Positions 1 through 7,644 of a stretch of DNA of 64,000 nucleotides are shown piece after piece. Made by a program: the position numbers and the translations under genes. Where the stretch lies: assembly GCF_002099195.1 (NCBI RefSeq), contig NZ_NBYX01000020.1, positions 78,762 to 142,761 on the forward strand. Reading direction: 5' to 3'. Within the stretch, counting starts at the first letter, position 1, and every line of letters starts with the position of its first letter. The notes beneath the pieces were generated by a model, which searched no databases, was not told where the DNA came from, and was given only the letters and a program-made list of their open reading frames with translations. This stretch comes from Burkholderia puraquae. GTDB lineage: Bacteria > Pseudomonadota > Gammaproteobacteria > Burkholderiales > Burkholderiaceae.

Positions 1-2553
1 GTCGGCCGGGATGCGGTCGATGCGCGACAGCATGCCGTCGAAGTACTTCAGGTCGGAGACCATCACTTCGTCCCACAGCCCGCGTTCCTTCAGGTCGCGG
101 ACGAGGAACTCGTTCACCACCGTGAATTCGCCCGACAGGTTCGACTTCACGTACAGGTTCTGGAAGGTCGGCTCGATACATGCCGACACGCCGATGATGT
201 TCGAGATCGTCGCCGTCGGCGCGATCGCGACGCAGTTCGAGTTGCGCATGCCGTGCGTGGCGATCCGCGAACGCAGCGACGCCCAGTCGAGGGATTCGGA
301 CGTGTCGACCTCGACGTAGCCGCCGCGCGCTTCGGCGAGCAGCTTCAGCGTGTCCTGCGGGAGGATGCCGCGATCCCACAGCGAGCCGCGGTAGCTCGAG
401 TAGCGGCCCCGCTCCTCGGCCAGCTCGGTCGACGCGTGGTACGCGTAGTAGCAGACCGCTTCCATCGAACGGTCGGCGAACTCGACCGCCGCTTCCGACG
501 CGTACGGCGTGCGCAGCAGGTGCAGGCAGTCCTGGAAACCCATGATGCCCATGCCGACCGGGCGGTGCTTCAGGTTCGAGTTACGCGCCTTCGCCACCGC
601 GTAGTAGTTGATGTCGATCACGTTGTCGAGCATGCGCATCGCGACGCTGATCGTGCGCTTCAGCTTGTCGTGGTCGAGCGCGTAGCTGCCGTCGGCCTGC
701 TTCACCAAGTGGGCGACGAGGTTCACCGAGCCGAGGTTGCACACCGCGATTTCGGAGTCGCTCGTGTTCAGCGTGATTTCCGTGCACAGGTTCGACGAGT
801 GGACGACACCCACGTGCTGCTGCGGCGAGCGGATGTTGCACGGATCCTTGAACGTGATCCACGGGTGGCCCGTCTCGAACAGCATGCCAAGCATCTTGCG
901 CCACAGCTGCGCCGCCGGGATCTTCTTGAACAGCTTGATCTCGCCGCGCGCGACCTTGTCTTCGTAAGCCGTGTAAGCCGCCTCGAATTCCGCGCCGAAC
1001 TTGTCGTGCAGGTCCGGGCAGGTCGACGGCGAGAACAGCGTCCAGTCGGCACCTTCCATCACGCGCTTCATGAACAGGTCGGGAATCCAGTTCGCCGTGT
1101 TCATGTCGTGCGTACGGCGGCGGTCGTCGCCCGTGTTCTTGCGCAGCTCCAGGAACTCCTCGATGTCGAGGTGCCACGATTCGAGGTACGCGCAGACCGC
1201 GCCCTTGCGCTTGCCGCCCTGGTTGACCGCGACAGCCGTGTCGTTGACGACCTTCAGGAACGGGACCACGCCTTGCGACTTGCCGTTCGTGCCCTTGATA
1301 TGCGAGCCGAGTGCACGCACACGCGTCCAGTCGTTGCCCAGGCCGCCGGCGAACTTCGACAGCAGCGCGTTTTCCTTCAGCGCTTCATAGATGCCGTCGA
1401 GATCGTCCGCGACCGTCGTCAGGTAGCACGACGACAGCTGCGAGCGGTGCGTGCCCGAGTTGAACAGCGTCGGCGTCGAGCTCATGAAGTCGAAGCTGGA
1501 CAGCACGTTGTAGAACTCGATCGCGCGCGTTTCGCGGTCGATCTCGTTCAGCGACAGGCCCATCGCGACGCGCATGAAGAATGCCTGCGGCATTTCGATG
1601 CGCGTGCCTTCGACGTGCAGGAAGTAGCGGTCGTACAGCGTCTGCAGACCGAGGTAGCCGAACTGCAGGTCGCGGTTCGCGTCGAGCGCTTCGCCGAGGC
1701 GCTTCAGGTCGAACTGCAGCAGCTTGTCGTCGAGCAGGCCGGCGTCGACGCCGCGCTTCAGGAACTGCGGGAAGTATTCCGCGTAGCGGGCCGACATCTC
1801 GGCCTGCACGACTTCCTCGCCGAGGATCTCGCGACGGATCGTGTGCAGCAGGATGCGAGCCGTGACCTGGCTGTATGCCGGATCCTTCTCGATCATCGTA
1901 CGCGCAGCCAGGATCGCCGAGTCGTAGACCTGGCTCATCGGCACGCCGTCGTACAGGTTCTTCACCGTTTCCGCGACGATCGGGTCAGGGTTAACCGCAG
2001 CGCCGAGGCCGTCGCATGCCGACACGATCAGCGCGCGCAGTGCGTTCAGGTCGAGCGGACGCGTGACGCCGTTGTCGATGACGTTGATGCCGGTGCTCGC
2101 CTCGCCGCCTGCTGCCGCTGCTTCCTCGCCCGCATGCTGGCGCTCGAGGTGACGCTTCTCGCGATACAGCACATATGCACGCGCGACGTTGTGCTCGCCG
2201 CCGCGCATCAGCGCGAGTTCGACCTGGTCCTGAATGTCTTCGATATGGAACGTACCGCCGTTCGGGCGGCTGCGCACGAGCGCGCGCACGACGTTGTGCG
2301 TCAGTTGCTCGACCTGCTCGCGCACGCGCGCCGATGCCGCACCCTGCCCGCCGTTGACGGCCAGGAAAGCCTTGGTCACCGCGATCGCGATCTTCGAAGG
2401 TTCGAACGATACGACGCTGCCGTTGCGGCGGATCACCTTGTAGTCGGCGAACGTGGCCTGCGGCGCGAGCGCCTTCGCGCCCTGTTCGGTCCCGCCGAGC
2501 GGACGGCTCGAGGCGCTCTCGTACTGGGACGTCGCGTTGTCGGTGGTTTGCAT
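1..2553 (-). CDS. nrdA: Ribonucleoside-diphosphate reductase alpha subunit, class Ia (3' end outside window)
   Basis: Large subunit of aerobic ribonucleotide reductase, which makes dNDPs from NDPs together with the radical-bearing NrdB. The frame is open from an ATG at 2553 to the window edge, so 851 codons are visible and the C-terminus, with the terminal redox cysteines, is missing. An N-terminal ATP-cone (about residues 30-125) suggests allosteric activity control by dATP/ATP. Active-site cysteines can be placed: SSCYL at Cys376 (redox partner), NLCTEI at Cys590 (thiyl radical site, flanked by Asn588 and Glu592) and AVCNL at Cys605 (second redox partner). The protein is longer than the E. 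coli enzyme, as expected for a beta-proteobacterium. Its promoter and NrdR-like boxes lie about 300 bases upstream, with a long leader between. nrdB is expected downstream, outside the window. Confidence 0.95.
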   Translation of the reverse strand, partial: MQTTDNATSQYESASSRPLGGTEQGAKALAPQATFADYKVIRRNGSVVSFEPSKIAIAVTKAFLAVNGGQGAASARVREQVEQLTHNVVRALVRSRPNGGTFHIEDIQDQVELALMRGGEHNVARAYVLYREKRHLERQHAGEEAAAAGGEASTGINVIDNGVTRPLDLNALRALIVSACDGLGAAVNPDPIVAETVKNLYDGVPMSQVYDSAILAARTMIEKDPAYSQVTARILLHTIRREILGEEVVQAEMSARYAEYFPQFLKRGVDAGLLDDKLLQFDLKRLGEALDANRDLQFGYLGLQTLYDRYFLHVEGTRIEMPQAFFMRVAMGLSLNEIDRETRAIEFYNVLSSFDFMSSTPTLFNSGTHRSQLSSCYLTTVADDLDGIYEALKENALLSKFAGGLGNDWTRVRALGSHIKGTNGKSQGVVPFLKVVNDTAVAVNQGGKRKGAVCAYLESWHLDIEEFLELRKNTGDDRRRTHDMNTANWIPDLFMKRVMEGADWTLFSPSTCPDLHDKFGAEFEAAYTAYEDKVARGEIKLFKKIPAAQLWRKMLGMLFETGHPWITFKDPCNIRSPQQHVGVVHSSNLCTEITLNTSDSEIAVCNLGSVNLVAHLVKQADGSYALDHDKLKRTISVAMRMLDNVIDINYYAVAKARNSNLKHRPVGMGIMGFQDCLHLLRTPYASEAAVEFADRSMEAVCYYAYHASTELAEERGRYSSYRGSLWDRGILPQDTLKLLAEARGGYVEVDTSESLDWASLRSRIATHGMRNSNCVAIAPTATISNIIGVSACIEPTFQNLYVKSNLSGEFTVVNEFLVRDLKERGLWDEVMVSDLKYFDGMLSRIDRIPAD

Positions 2554-2879
2554 GTGCAAAGCTCCTGGTGTTGGATGGTGCGGAGAGAACCGCGGATTAA
2601 AACGAACGCTGCGCAACGCGGTGCGCGAGCGGTAAGAGGCGAGCGATACGCCGGGGAAGCCGGTTCGGTCGATGCGCGACAACCGATCCGGTCGTGTGCT
2701 TCGTCATGTGTACCCTGCCCCGTCGAAGTTCGCTGCGCTTGATCGCGACGCCTGGACCGCCCGGCCCTGGCGCGCCGCCCTGAGAACCCTGCCCGCCGGC
2801 ATTGGCCGCCGGCCGGTGCCGCTCGGGTTTCCCCTGCGACACACACTATATCTAGTACAGAACCACTCAACTGGCACCA
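2554..2879 (-). other. Long untranslated leader of nrdA
   Basis: About 320 bases separate the predicted nrdA transcription start (about 2873) from the ATG at 2553. I see no convincing gene here on either strand, and no riboswitch that I recognise. The open frames present are short, GC-rich and resemble no known protein. One of the NrdR-like boxes lies at its upstream end. The leader could simply be long, or a second promoter nearer the gene may exist that I cannot identify. Confidence 0.4.
2843..2858. promoter_or_regulatory. NrdR-like box, downstream copy
   Basis: ACACTATATCTAGTAC matches the palindromic NrdR consensus acaCwAtATaTwGtgt at 13 of 16 positions, including 9 of the 10 core positions. 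It lies just downstream of the predicted nrdA start site. NrdR is the ATP/dATP-sensing repressor of nrd genes in most bacteria. Confidence 0.6.
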
Positions 2880-2891
2880 AGTATAGTGGAC
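2876..2891. promoter_or_regulatory. NrdR-like box, upstream copy overlapping the -10
   Basis: ACCAAGTATAGTGGAC is a weaker match to the NrdR consensus (about 9 of 16). It starts 33 bases from the stronger box. NrdR sites normally come in pairs about three helical turns apart, and this copy covers the TATACT -10 element, which supports it despite the weaker sequence. Confidence 0.45.
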
Positions 2892-2907
2892 ATTCGGACC
2901 AGGTCAA
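2880..2907 (-). promoter_or_regulatory. Predicted sigma70 promoter of nrdA
   Basis: On the minus strand TTGACC (2907-2902) and TATACT (2885-2880) are separated by 16 bases, a strong sigma70 match. It points toward nrdA. The -10 hexamer lies inside one of the two NrdR-like boxes, as expected for a repressor-controlled nrd promoter. Confidence 0.65.
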
Positions 2908-3017
2908 AACGGATAATTTGCGCTGAAGGTATTGACATCACCCCCGCCCCGCGCAGGCGCAGACGTGACAAGGCATTGGTCGGAAAAAATTTTTTGGCGG
3001 GCTCGAAAACCCTGCGC

Positions 3018-3608
3018 TCAGTGCTGACGGAAAGGAAAGTATTCGGCGGAAAAACCGGCATCGCTCGCGAAGCGTTGCCAATCGAAATGCGGGCCCGGGT
3101 CGGTCTTGCGGCCCGGCGCGACGTCCGAGTGCCCCGCGAATGCATCGATCGGGTAGCGTGCGGCGAGCGCACGGGAGAGCACGGCAAGCATCGCGTACTG
3201 CGCATCGTCGAACGGCACGTCGTCCGCGCCTTCGAGTTCGATGCCGATCGAGAAGTCGTTGCAGCGCGGCCGGCCAAAGAACTCGGACGAGCCTGCGTGC
3301 CACGCGCGCTCGTCGCACGACACGAACTGCACGAGCTCGCCGCCGCGGCGGATCAGGAAATGCGCGGACACGCGCACGCCGCGCAGGTGGCTCTGGTAAT
3401 AGGGGTGCGCATCGCAGTCGAGGCGATTCAGGAACAGCGCCTCGATCGCGTCGCCGCCGAATTCGCCGGGCGGCAGGCTGATGTTGTGGACGACCACGAG
3501 CGTCGGCACCGCACCCGCGGGCCGCACCTCGAAGTTCGGCGACGGCGCATGGCGCGCGTCGCGCACCCAGCCGTTCGCGTCGACCGACAGCAGCGGCGCG
3601 TCGCTCAT
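3018..3608 (-). CDS. ampD: 1,6-anhydro-N-acetylmuramyl-L-alanine amidase AmpD
   Basis: Cytoplasmic zinc amidase of peptidoglycan recycling. It cleaves the stem peptide from 1,6-anhydro-MurNAc and so keeps AmpR-controlled beta-lactamase induction low. The 196-residue product fits the family. Zinc ligands are visible as His41 (VVVHNIS), His160 (AGHSDVAPGRKTDPG) and Asp170, with the conserved Lys168 between. The ATG at 3608 is chosen because it overlaps the TGA of the upstream gene by 4 bases (coupling) and matches the usual N-terminus. An in-frame extension to 3878 exists but runs through the preceding gene. Confidence 0.93.
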   Translation of the reverse strand: MSDAPLLSVDANGWVRDARHAPSPNFEVRPAGAVPTLVVVHNISLPPGEFGGDAIEALFLNRLDCDAHPYYQSHLRGVRVSAHFLIRRGGELVQFVSCDERAWHAGSSEFFGRPRCNDFSIGIELEGADDVPFDDAQYAMLAVLSRALAARYPIDAFAGHSDVAPGRKTDPGPHFDWQRFASDAGFSAEYFPFRQH

Positions 3609-3922
3609 CGTGCGTCGTGACCGCTCGTACGCGCGGCGTGGCGCTGCGCGTGGTCGGCGCTGCAGAAGTATTCGCCGCCCGCGGCGACGGCGTCGCCCTT
3701 CGGCGCATGCACGCCGCATTCGGCGCAGCGCACCATCGGTTCGGGCAGCGAGCGCGTGTCGCCGCTCGGGCGTGCCGCCCCCGCGCCGCCGGCGCCGGGC
3801 GCGCCGTCGTAACCGGCGCCGCGGCCGGTGCGCGCCTGCGCGTGCTCCTGGGCCTGGCGCAGCTTGCGTGCGATCCACGAGCCCGCGAAGAAGAGAAGAA
3901 TCAGGAGAAGAATCTGTCGCAT
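3605..3922 (-). CDS. Small membrane-anchored zinc-ribbon protein (PP0621 family-like)
   Basis: A 105-residue protein with one N-terminal membrane segment (about residues 2-16, rich in Leu and Ile). A polar linker rich in Gly, Ala and Arg follows, then a C-terminal region with MVRCAECGVHAP and EYFCSADHA. The CxxC plus a later Cys and His suggest a small treble-clef or zinc-ribbon site. It resembles the PP0621 family of short proteins found next to ampD in Pseudomonas and Burkholderia; the function is unknown to me. The gene ends in a 4-base overlap with ampD and starts 13 bases after the ypjD-like gene, so the three probably form one transcript. Confidence 0.75.
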   Translation of the reverse strand: MRQILLLILLFFAGSWIARKLRQAQEHAQARTGRGAGYDGAPGAGGAGAARPSGDTRSLPEPMVRCAECGVHAPKGDAVAAGGEYFCSADHAQRHAARTSGHDAR

Positions 3923-3935
3923 CGGAAACCTGCGG

Positions 3936-4829
3936 TCAAACCACGGAGCGGTGCAGCAGCACCTCGAAAACGAACCGGCTGCCGACATACGCGAGCAGCA
4001 GCGCGGCGAACGACACGAGCACCCAGCGTGCAGCGCCTCGGCCACGCCAGCCGGACGTCTTGCGGGCGACCAGCAGGCCGCCGAACATCAGCCACGACAG
4101 GATCGCGAATACGGTCTTGTGGTCGAGCCGCAGCGCGCGCGCGTCGACCTGCTCGCTGAACAGGATGCCCGACGCGAGCGTCAGCGTGAGCAGCACGAAG
4201 CCGGCGCCGATCAGGCGGAACAGCAGCTTCTCGAGCGTGAGCAGCGGCGGCAGCGTCTCGAGCCAGCTCGCGATCCATCCCGTCGAACCGTCGCGCCCGC
4301 CGCTCCTCAGCGACTGCAGGCGCCGCTCGACCATCAGCATCAGGATCGCGTGCAGTGCCGCGATCGCGAACAGGCCGTATGCGATGTTCGCGATCAGGAA
4401 GTGCAGCTTGAACAGCGGCGCTGCGGCATAAGGAAGCACCCGCACGCCGCCGAACACGAGCGGCAGCAACGACGCGCCGCATGCGAGCGGCAATACCAGC
4501 AGGCGCAGGCTGTCGAGCGGGAAGAAGAAGCTCTCGATCCAGTAGATGCCGGCGCCGAGCCAGAACATCGCGGAGAGCGCGAACGCGAAGCCGAACACCA
4601 TCGCGTCGTTCGGAAAGATCGTCATGTGGAGCAGCACGCCGTGCGCGACGAGCGCGGCGAACAGCAGCGCACGGCCGGCCCCGCTCATCCCGGACGCGGC
4701 GGACGCAGGAACCGGCACGGCCGGCACGCTCGCGACGAGCGGCGTCGCACCCTGGCGGTGCGTGCGCCAGCCTGCGACGGCTAGGCCGCCGTACAGGAAT
4801 GCGGTGAGGGCATACAGTACAATATCCAT
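3936..4829 (-). CDS. YpjD/CcsA-like cytochrome c assembly family membrane protein
   Basis: A 297-residue integral membrane protein with about eight hydrophobic segments from residue 1 (MDIVLYALTAFLYGGLAVAG) onward. Conserved family pieces include a tryptophan-containing segment (FWLGAGIYWIESFFFPL) and a C-terminal block with HKTVFAILSWLMFGGLL, where a His could bind haem. It belongs to the CcsA/CcmC/HemX-like superfamily; the genome-wide habit of sitting next to ffh matches E. coli ypjD. The exact role is not established. It is divergent from ffh, with only 89 bases between the two starts, so both promoters must lie in that gap. Confidence 0.85.
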   Translation of the reverse strand: MDIVLYALTAFLYGGLAVAGWRTHRQGATPLVASVPAVPVPASAASGMSGAGRALLFAALVAHGVLLHMTIFPNDAMVFGFAFALSAMFWLGAGIYWIESFFFPLDSLRLLVLPLACGASLLPLVFGGVRVLPYAAAPLFKLHFLIANIAYGLFAIAALHAILMLMVERRLQSLRSGGRDGSTGWIASWLETLPPLLTLEKLLFRLIGAGFVLLTLTLASGILFSEQVDARALRLDHKTVFAILSWLMFGGLLVARKTSGWRGRGAARWVLVSFAALLLAYVGSRFVFEVLLHRSVV

Positions 4830-4918
4830 GTTCGAAGTTTACACTAGGCCCCCTTCCCGCGACGGCTCCCTTTGTTCGGTTCCGCCGCGCCTTCGGGCCC
4901 CACTGTCCATCGCTCCCC

Positions 4919-6286
4919 ATGCTCGACAATCTCACTCAACGGATGGCTCGCGTCGTCAAGACGCTGCGCGGCGAGGCCCGGCTTACCGAGGCGAACACGC
5001 AGGAGATGCTCCGCGAGGTGCGTCTCGCACTGCTGGAGGCCGACGTTTCGCTGCCGGTCGTCCGCGAATTCATCGCCAAGGTCAAGGAAAAGGCGCTCGG
5101 CGAAGACGTGATCAGCAGCCTGTCGCCGGGTCAGGCGCTGGTCGGCGTGGTCCAGAAGGAACTGACCGCCGTGATCGGCGGCGACTACGAAGGCAAGGCC
5201 GTCGAGCTGAACCTCGCGGTCACGCCGCCCGCGGTGATCCTGATGGCCGGCCTGCAGGGCGCGGGCAAGACCACGACCGCCGGCAAGCTCGCGAAGCTGC
5301 TGCGCGAGAAGTACAAGAAGAAGGTGCTGACCGTGTCGTGCGACGTGTATCGCCCGGCCGCAATCATGCAGCTGAAAACGGTGAGCGAACAGGTCGGCGC
5401 CGACTTCTTCCCGTCCACGCCGGACCAGAAGCCCGTCGACATCGCGATCGCGGCCGTCGACTGGGCGAAGCGCCACTACCATGATGTGCTGATCGTCGAT
5501 ACGGCCGGCCGCCTCGGCATCGACGAGGCGATGATGCAGGAAATCGCCGCGCTGCACGGCACGCTGAAGCCGGCCGAAACGCTGTTCGTCGTCGACGCGA
5601 TGCTCGGCCAGGACGCGGTCAACACCGCGAAGGCGTTCAACGACACGCTGCCGCTCACCGGCGTCGTGCTGACCAAGCTCGACGGCGATTCGCGCGGCGG
5701 CGCCGCACTGTCGGTGCGTCACGTCACGGGCAAGCCGATCAAGTTCGTCGGCGTGGCCGAGAAGCTCGACGGCCTCGAGGTGTTCCACCCCGACCGGATG
5801 GCGAACCGGATCCTCGGCATGGGCGACATCCTCGCGCTCGTCGAGGAGGCGCAACGCGGCGTCGACGTGCAGGCCGCGCAGAAGCTCGCCGACAAGGTCA
5901 AGAAAGGCGGCGACTTCGACCTGAACGATTTCCGCGCGCAGATCTCGCAGATGAAGAACATGGGCGGCCTGTCGTCGCTGATGGACAAGCTGCCTGCACA
6001 ATTCCAGCAAGCGGCGGCCGGTGCGGACATGGGCCAGGCCGAGAAGTCGATCCGCCGGATGGAAGGCATCATCAGCTCGATGACGCCTGCCGAGCGCGCG
6101 AAACCCGAGATCATCAAGGCGACGCGCAAGCGCCGCATTGCAGCCGGCGCGGGCGTGCCGGTGCAGGAAGTCAACCGGATGCTGAACCAGTACGACCAGA
6201 TGCGTACGATGATGAAGAAGCTGAAGGGCGGCAACATGCAGAAGATGATGCGCGGCCTGAAGGGCATGATGCCCGGCATGCGCTGA
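4919..6286 (+). CDS. ffh: Signal recognition particle GTPase Ffh (SRP54)
   Basis: Protein part of the signal recognition particle. It binds 4.5S RNA and signal peptides of nascent membrane proteins and docks with FtsY. The 455-residue product has the N domain (1-90), a GTPase G domain with P-loop GLQGAGKTT (111-119), DTAGR and TKLDGDSRGG, and a C-terminal methionine-rich M domain (about 310-455) ending in MMRGLKGMMPGMR. The start at 4919 gives the standard N-terminus MLDNLTQRM. A perfect 12-bp hairpin follows the stop. Confidence 0.97.
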   Translation: MLDNLTQRMARVVKTLRGEARLTEANTQEMLREVRLALLEADVSLPVVREFIAKVKEKALGEDVISSLSPGQALVGVVQKELTAVIGGDYEGKAVELNLAVTPPAVILMAGLQGAGKTTTAGKLAKLLREKYKKKVLTVSCDVYRPAAIMQLKTVSEQVGADFFPSTPDQKPVDIAIAAVDWAKRHYHDVLIVDTAGRLGIDEAMMQEIAALHGTLKPAETLFVVDAMLGQDAVNTAKAFNDTLPLTGVVLTKLDGDSRGGAALSVRHVTGKPIKFVGVAEKLDGLEVFHPDRMANRILGMGDILALVEEAQRGVDVQAAQKLADKVKKGGDFDLNDFRAQISQMKNMGGLSSLMDKLPAQFQQAAAGADMGQAEKSIRRMEGIISSMTPAERAKPEIIKATRKRRIAAGAGVPVQEVNRMLNQYDQMRTMMKKLKGGNMQKMMRGLKGMMPGMR

Positions 6287-6297
6287 TTCCGCCCATC

Positions 6298-6352
6298 GGC
6301 CGGCGCGCGGGTTTTTGCTGTAGCGCGCGCCGGCCGTTCTGCTTCATTCTTA
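6298..6352 (+). terminator. Hairpin after ffh, probable terminator
   Basis: Perfect inverted repeat of 12 bases, GGCCGGCGCGCG (6298-6309) and CGCGCGCCGGCC (6324-6335), with a 14-base loop, followed by a U-rich but interrupted tail. It sits between ffh and the next plus-strand gene. The weak U tract makes termination likely but partial. Confidence 0.55.
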
Positions 6353-6380
6353 TTTGTATACCGACTGCCCGCCAGAACAC

Positions 6381-6932
6381 ATGAACCGCGAAGAAGCCCT
6401 CCACATTTTCAACCACTCCGAAGAGATCGTCTCGGCCGACGCCGTCAATGCGTCGATCTCCCGGATGGCCGACGCGATCCGCGCCGAGATCGGCGATGCG
6501 TTCCCGCTCGTTCTCTCGGTGATGGGCGGCGCCGCGGTGTTTACCGGGATGCTGCTGCCGCACCTCGATTTCCCGCTCGAATTCGACTACATCCACCTGA
6601 CCCGCTACCGCAACACGACGCAGGGCAGCCCGGAAATGCACTGGCGCGTCGCACCGCGCGAATCGGTGAAGGACCGGATCGTGCTCGTGCTCGACGACAT
6701 CCTGGACGAAGGCGAGACGATGGCCGCGATCCGCGACCGCATCCTCGACATGGGCGCGAAGCGCTTCATGTCCGCCGTGCTGTGCGAGAAAACGCTCGCA
6801 AAGGCGAAGCCGCTGCACCCCGACTTCTGCGGCTTCGCGGTGCCGGACCGCTACGTGTTCGGCTGCGGGATGGATGCGAAGGGCTACTGGCGCAACCTGC
6901 CGACGATCCGCGCGCTGACCACGAACGTCTGA
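6381..6932 (+). CDS. Hypoxanthine-guanine phosphoribosyltransferase
   Basis: Purine salvage enzyme of the type I phosphoribosyltransferase fold. It transfers ribose 5-phosphate from PRPP to hypoxanthine or guanine to give IMP or GMP. The 183-residue protein carries the PRPP-binding loop DRIVLVLDDILDEGET (about residues 98-113, two adjacent acidic residues followed by the phosphate loop) and DYIHLTRYRNTTQG (69-82), resembling the flexible loop of Hpt enzymes. The ATG at 6381 is preferred over an in-frame start at 6354 because it gives the usual N-terminus. I am sure of the fold and less sure of base preference (hypoxanthine, guanine or xanthine). Confidence 0.88.
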   Translation: MNREEALHIFNHSEEIVSADAVNASISRMADAIRAEIGDAFPLVLSVMGGAAVFTGMLLPHLDFPLEFDYIHLTRYRNTTQGSPEMHWRVAPRESVKDRIVLVLDDILDEGETMAAIRDRILDMGAKRFMSAVLCEKTLAKAKPLHPDFCGFAVPDRYVFGCGMDAKGYWRNLPTIRALTTNV

Positions 6933-6961
6933 GCGCGCCCCGCTCCGCACGCTATAAATAG

Positions 6962-6998
6962 AAAGCGGCGCTCCGGTCTCCCGGAGCGCCGCTTTTTT
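6962..6998 (+). terminator. Strong intrinsic terminator, works on both strands
   Basis: Perfect 14-bp inverted repeat (6963-6976 and 6981-6994) with a TCTC loop, preceded by AAA and followed by six T. It lies between convergent genes (phosphoribosyltransferase on plus, marC on minus). The plus-strand U tract is the longer one. Confidence 0.9.
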
Positions 6999-7020
6999 GT
7001 GGGCGCGCGCCCGCCCCGCC

Positions 7021-7623
7021 CTAGAGCTGGTGCACGAACGCACGGATGCCGCCCAGCATCATCTCGACCGAAATTGCGACGAGCACGAGGCCCATCAGCC
7101 GCTCGAACGCCGCGACGGTCCGCTCGCCGATCCATTGCTGGATCCGCTCGGCCAGCACCAGTGTCACCGCGCAGACGATCATCGTGACCGTCAGCGCGCC
7201 GACCCACTCGAGCATCTTGCCGGGCCCCTGCGACGTCAGCAGCATCACCGTCGCGAGCGCGGACGGCCCGGCGAGCGCCGGAATCGCGAGCGGCACGATG
7301 AACGGCTCGCCGCCCGCGCGCGGGTCGCTGCCGAGCGCGCCGTCCGGATGCGGGAAGATCATCCGCAGCGCGATCAGGAACAGCACGATCCCGCCGCCGA
7401 GTCGCAGCGACAGATCGGTGAGGCTCATCATCCGCAGGAAGCGGTCGCCGACCAGCATGAAGAACAGCAGGATCACGAACGCGATCCCCACTTCACGCAG
7501 GATCAGCTTCACGCGCCGCTCGCGCGGCACATCCCGCATGGCCGAAATGAACAGCGGGATGTTGCCGAGCGGATCGGTGATCAGCACCAGGAGCACGGTG
7601 GCCGACAGGAAGGTGTATTCCAC
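7021..7623 (-). CDS. MarC family integral membrane protein
   Basis: A 200-residue protein with six hydrophobic segments and the MarC/YchE/YhgN family start (MEYTFLSATVLLVLITDPLG), including the conserved DPLGNIP motif. The family was once linked to multiple antibiotic resistance, but its substrate is unknown and that link has been withdrawn for E. coli marC. The gene starts 21 bases after the proS stop and is probably co-transcribed with it. Confidence 0.9.
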   Translation of the reverse strand: MEYTFLSATVLLVLITDPLGNIPLFISAMRDVPRERRVKLILREVGIAFVILLFFMLVGDRFLRMMSLTDLSLRLGGGIVLFLIALRMIFPHPDGALGSDPRAGGEPFIVPLAIPALAGPSALATVMLLTSQGPGKMLEWVGALTVTMIVCAVTLVLAERIQQWIGERTVAAFERLMGLVLVAISVEMMLGGIRAFVHQL

Positions 7624-7644
7624 CGCGTTCCCCGGTCGGTGCGC

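Noticed and set aside
253..2742. 829-codon plus-strand open frame antisense to nrdA
   Set aside because: Rich in Arg, Val, Ala and Asp and without any family resemblance; an artefact of high-GC codon use on the opposite strand, where nrdA is unmistakable.
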